A DNA stretch of 64,000 nucleotides from Bradyrhizobium frederickii (GTDB taxonomy: Bacteria; Pseudomonadota; Alphaproteobacteria; Rhizobiales; Xanthobacteraceae): NCBI RefSeq assembly GCF_004570865.1, contig NZ_SPQS01000001.1:248001-312000 (forward strand), in the 5' to 3' direction. The first letter of the stretch is position 1. Every line of letters starts with the position of its first letter. Made by a program: the position numbers and the translations under genes. This document shows, in pieces, positions 61,693-64,000 of this stretch. Under the pieces are notes generated by a model. It worked only from the letters and a program-made list of their open reading frames with translations, had not been told where the DNA came from and did no database searches.

Positions 61693-62118
61693 TCACGCCG
61701 ACGCGGAAATATAGGGAATGCTGGCCAGGAGAGCGGCAAGCAGCACGGCGTTGCAGAGCATTCCGCTCCAATGCAGCCGGCGCAGCCGAGCCGCGGCACT
61801 GGTGTCGCCAGCTTCGCTGGCGCTGAGCTGTTCGTCCATCCGCTGCAAGAACCAGCGGCGCCCGCCGATCGCGAGAGCTGCAAGCAGGCCAACGCCGATC
61901 GCGGCGAGCGGGCGACCATCGAGCAGCAAAGCCACCGTCGCGATGAGTCCGGCAACGCGCATCACCAGAAAATGGGCGTTGAACATTCCGCGCAACAGCT
62001 GCGCGACGGGCGGGATATCGAGCTTCACCAGCAGGAAGGCGGGCGAGGCAAGCGTGAAATAGCCCATCGGAAAGAGCAGGATGATCATAACAGCGACGGC
62101 GACTGCATCCGGTATCAT
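61693..62118 (-). CDS. Small integral membrane protein, 141 aa
   Basis: The protein has about four hydrophobic segments (VAVAVMIILLFPMGYFTLASP; FLVMRVAGLIATVALLL; LAAIGVGLLAALAIGG; WSGMLCNAVLLAALLASIPY), with a charged loop EQLSASEAGDTSAAARLRR. No family is named with confidence. It could be a small inner-membrane protein of unknown role. The ATG at 62118 lacks a strong ribosome site but begins cleanly. It lies between the repeat and the Bug-family gene. Confidence 0.65.
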   Translation of the reverse strand: MIPDAVAVAVMIILLFPMGYFTLASPAFLLVKLDIPPVAQLLRGMFNAHFLVMRVAGLIATVALLLDGRPLAAIGVGLLAALAIGGRRWFLQRMDEQLSASEAGDTSAAARLRRLHWSGMLCNAVLLAALLASIPYISASA

Positions 62119-62235
62119 GCGATCGGCCCTTGTTGTCCGCAGAGGCGGGCAATCATAGCGGCAAAATGCGTGTCCGGCACTAGGCTTTGGTCGAAGGCCG
62201 GGCCGCGAAAGGGCGACCGGCGCCGGCCGGGAGAC

Positions 62236-63237
62236 TCAGGCCGGCTCGAGGCCGAGGGACTTCGCACTCTCGATCCAGATCGGCAATTCGCGTTGATAGA
62301 GCTCGTTGGTCTCCTTGAAGCCGATGGCGGGCTCGAGCACGAAGGTCGCGAGAACCTCCTTCACTTTTGGATCCTTGTTGGCCGCGACGCAGAGCTCCGC
62401 CAGGCGGTCGACGACGGCCTGCGGCGTTGCCTTGGGCACAGCCCAACCCGAAAAGCCGCTGACGGTGAAGAATTTCGACGTCGCGCCCTGCTCCGGAAGG
62501 GTCTTGATGGTCGGGATCGCGTCGACCTTCTTCGAATGCACCGCGAATACGGTGCCGCGATCGCTTTGCAGGACCGACTGGGCAGCCGTGTAGCTTCCCA
62601 TGGCGACATCGAGCGTGCCTTCGAGCATCCCGGTCCACATCGGGGCCTCGCCGCGGTAATGGATCGGCTCGATGTTGAGACCGTACTGCTTGTTGAGCTC
62701 GTTGATCGTCATGTGCGGGGCCGAGCCTGCGCTGTAGGTGCCGAAATTCACCTTGCCGCTCTTGCGCGCGAAGGCGACGAAATCCTCCAGCGTCTTGACC
62801 CCGGTCTTCGGGTTGGCCACCAGCAACAGGCCGGCGCCCGGAATGACGCTGACGAGCGTCAGATCCTTGTCCATGTCGTAGCCGGGATTCTTCATCACCA
62901 CCCGGTTCATGATGTAGGTGGTCGAGATCGAGCACAGGATGGTGTGGCCGTCGGGCTCGGCGCGGGCGACCTCCGCCGTGCCGATCGCGCCGGAAGCGCC
63001 GGGCTTGTTCTCGACGACCACGGTCTTGCCGACCTGCTTGGAGATGAATTCGCCATAGGCGCGCGCGAGCAGGTCGGTCTGCCCGCCGGCGGGATAGCTG
63101 CAAATCATGCGAATCTGCCGCGTTGGCCAGGCGCCTTGTGATGCAGCTTGCGCCGAGGCGCTGCGCGAGACGAAAGGCATCGCGAATGCGCCGGCTCCGG
63201 CGGCGATGAAGTGGCGGCGATCGATTTTCTTGGACAT
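62236..63237 (-). CDS. Bug-family solute-binding protein (tripartite tricarboxylate transporter type), Tat-exported
   Basis: This ~333-residue periplasmic protein has a Tat signal (KKIDRRHFIAAGAGAFAMPF) and the Bug fold: PTRQIRMICSYPAGGQTDLLARAYGE, VENKPGASGAIGTAEVARA and the VNFGTYSAGSAPHMTINE ligand loop. It binds a carboxylic acid or amide for a TctC-type transporter. No TctA/TctB genes are in the window, so it may be an orphan. The ATG at 63237 starts the Tat signal; the frame to 63315 is not signal-like. Confidence 0.88.
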   Translation of the reverse strand: MSKKIDRRHFIAAGAGAFAMPFVSRSASAQAASQGAWPTRQIRMICSYPAGGQTDLLARAYGEFISKQVGKTVVVENKPGASGAIGTAEVARAEPDGHTILCSISTTYIMNRVVMKNPGYDMDKDLTLVSVIPGAGLLLVANPKTGVKTLEDFVAFARKSGKVNFGTYSAGSAPHMTINELNKQYGLNIEPIHYRGEAPMWTGMLEGTLDVAMGSYTAAQSVLQSDRGTVFAVHSKKVDAIPTIKTLPEQGATSKFFTVSGFSGWAVPKATPQAVVDRLAELCVAANKDPKVKEVLATFVLEPAIGFKETNELYQRELPIWIESAKSLGLEPA

Positions 63238-63351
63238 GATTCTCTCCCGATTCCGGGCAGGGTACTGCACCCGGCCGGCGCTGCCATGGGCGTCAGGCGA
63301 GACAGATTGGCGCATTCCGTCGGACAGGGGTGTGACTTGGCGAGCACGGCG

Positions 63352-63392
63352 TTCGTGCCCCGGACGCAGCGCTGCCGGCAGACCCGGCCATT
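63352..63392. repeat. Fragment of the CCCCGGACGCAGC repeat
   Basis: The sequence CGTGCCCCGGACGCAGCGCT followed by GCCGGCAGACCCGGCC matches the left arm of the repeats at 27126 and 27341. Only about 40 bp remain. It lies in the short gap before the partial solute-binding gene. Confidence 0.45.
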
Positions 63393-63396
63393 CCAG

Positions 63397-64000
63397 TCAC
63401 CGCTGAATGATCTTGGTCCAGACGTCGCCCAGAATGGCGGGCTCGCGCGGCGGCAGATAGGAGAGGCCGGCCTGCTTGCCGAATTCGGCGATCTTGCCCT
63501 CAGCGGCGAGCTCCGTCAGTGCCTTGTTGACGGCCTCGATCAGCGCGCCATCGCTGGCCAGCCCGACATAGCCGCGATTGGCTCCGATCGGGTAATAGTA
63601 GCCGGACGCCGTGATCGCCGTGTCAGGGTGCGCGGCGCGGTGGGCATCGAAGCGGGCAAGATCGATCAGGGTCGCGTCATGGTCGCCGCGCTCGAGAGCG
63701 CCCAGGAGATCGTCGCGGCCGGGGACGAGATGGGTGATACTGTCGATCAGCCGCCCCTTGTCGAAGGTCATCAGGATGGCGTCGCCGAGCGAGCCGCTTT
63801 CGATGGCCAGGCGAAGCCCGGCGAGATCGCCGATGTCGCCGATCTTGCGGCCCTTGGCCTTCGGCCCCAGCACCACCGTCATCGGCGAATAGATGTAGGG
63901 CTGGCTTGGCGCGAGCACGCCCAGCGCGACGCGACGCCGCCGATCGTCGCGCGTGGCCCCGGCGAAACCCGGCAGGCGGGCCGTCTTCATCCCCGGCACG
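63397..64000 (-). CDS. Periplasmic solute-binding protein, family 3 (partial, N-terminus outside the window)
   Basis: The visible ~200 C-terminal residues resemble the second half of a bacterial amino-acid-type binding protein: a lobe segment YSPMTVVLGPKAKG, GLRLAIESGSLGD, ALERGDHDATLIDLARF and the end INKALTELAAEGKIAEFGKQ-like AVNKALTELAAEGKIAEFG. The signal peptide and first lobe lie beyond 64000, so the start cannot be set. It is a typical ABC receptor or a transporter-linked sensor; the ligand is unknown. Confidence 0.75.
   Translation of the reverse strand, partial: VPGMKTARLPGFAGATRDDRRRRVALGVLAPSQPYIYSPMTVVLGPKAKGRKIGDIGDLAGLRLAIESGSLGDAILMTFDKGRLIDSITHLVPGRDDLLGALERGDHDATLIDLARFDAHRAAHPDTAITASGYYYPIGANRGYVGLASDGALIEAVNKALTELAAEGKIAEFGKQAGLSYLPPREPAILGDVWTKIIQR

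Overview
The window looks like chromosome of a Bradyrhizobium-type alphaproteobacterium. The signs are uniformly high GC with strong G/C at third codon positions, FixK/FNR-type boxes, EcfG-type (GGAAC-N16-CGTT) general stress promoters, an ABC transporter embedded in a hut cluster, lanthanide-type PQQ dehydrogenases, and several families of roughly 100-150 bp palindromic intergenic repeats. No rRNA, tRNA, CRISPR array, transposase or phage gene was recognised. This is inference from sequence reading only; no database search was run.

Layout. 0-1.8 kb: the end of an amino-acid ABC transporter operon plus a DapA-family aldolase. 2.0-6.9 kb: an oxygen-independent ubiquinone block. ubiD and a 3'-damaged ubiX lie leftward, divergent from ubiT-ubiU-ubiV, with a FixK-like box between them. 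A second, very good FixK promoter at 2.01-2.05 kb reads into a broken DUF6894-like gene whose break coincides with that of ubiX. 7-15 kb: a stress and redox-repair stretch (SDR, DUF892 ferritin-like protein, RidA, BisC-type molybdoenzyme, AraC regulator, OsmC, MsrA), in which at least two genes have EcfG promoters. 14.9-26 kb: leftward genes for a winged-helix/ATPase regulator, an MFS carrier, and a MacA-MacB-outer membrane factor efflux system with its two-component regulators. 26-27.5 kb: a gene-free zone holding a GC-rich multi-hairpin element and four palindromic repeats. 28-30.7 kb: a stand-alone BamA.

30.7-41.2 kb: histidine utilisation. hutI-hutH-hutU run rightward. hutF-hutC-ABC transporter-M20 amidohydrolase run leftward. 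Between them lies a perfect 20-bp palindrome that is the likely HutC operator. No hutG is seen; the M20 hydrolase sits where a formylglutamate or carbamoylglutamate hydrolase would be useful. 41-48.5 kb: a GGDEF/EAL protein, small secreted proteins, a TonB-receptor plug fragment, a tungstate-binding protein and permease in convergent order, and 3-hydroxybutyryl-CoA dehydrogenase.

48.5-61.6 kb: periplasmic alcohol/aldehyde oxidation. A group-3 truncated haemoglobin is followed by a Tat-exported Rieske protein and a PQQ alcohol dehydrogenase with the lanthanide-type D-x-D motif. An isoquinoline-1-oxidoreductase-like molybdoenzyme (two subunits) comes next. Then an operon reads xoxF - cytochrome c - glutathione-dependent formaldehyde dehydrogenase - gfa, with a divergent AraC regulator. 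Together xoxF, adhC and gfa would take methanol to formaldehyde and on to S-formylglutathione. Two copies of a ~100 bp palindromic repeat flank this operon. 61.7-64 kb: a small membrane protein, a Tat-exported Bug-family solute-binding protein, and a solute-binding protein cut by the window edge.
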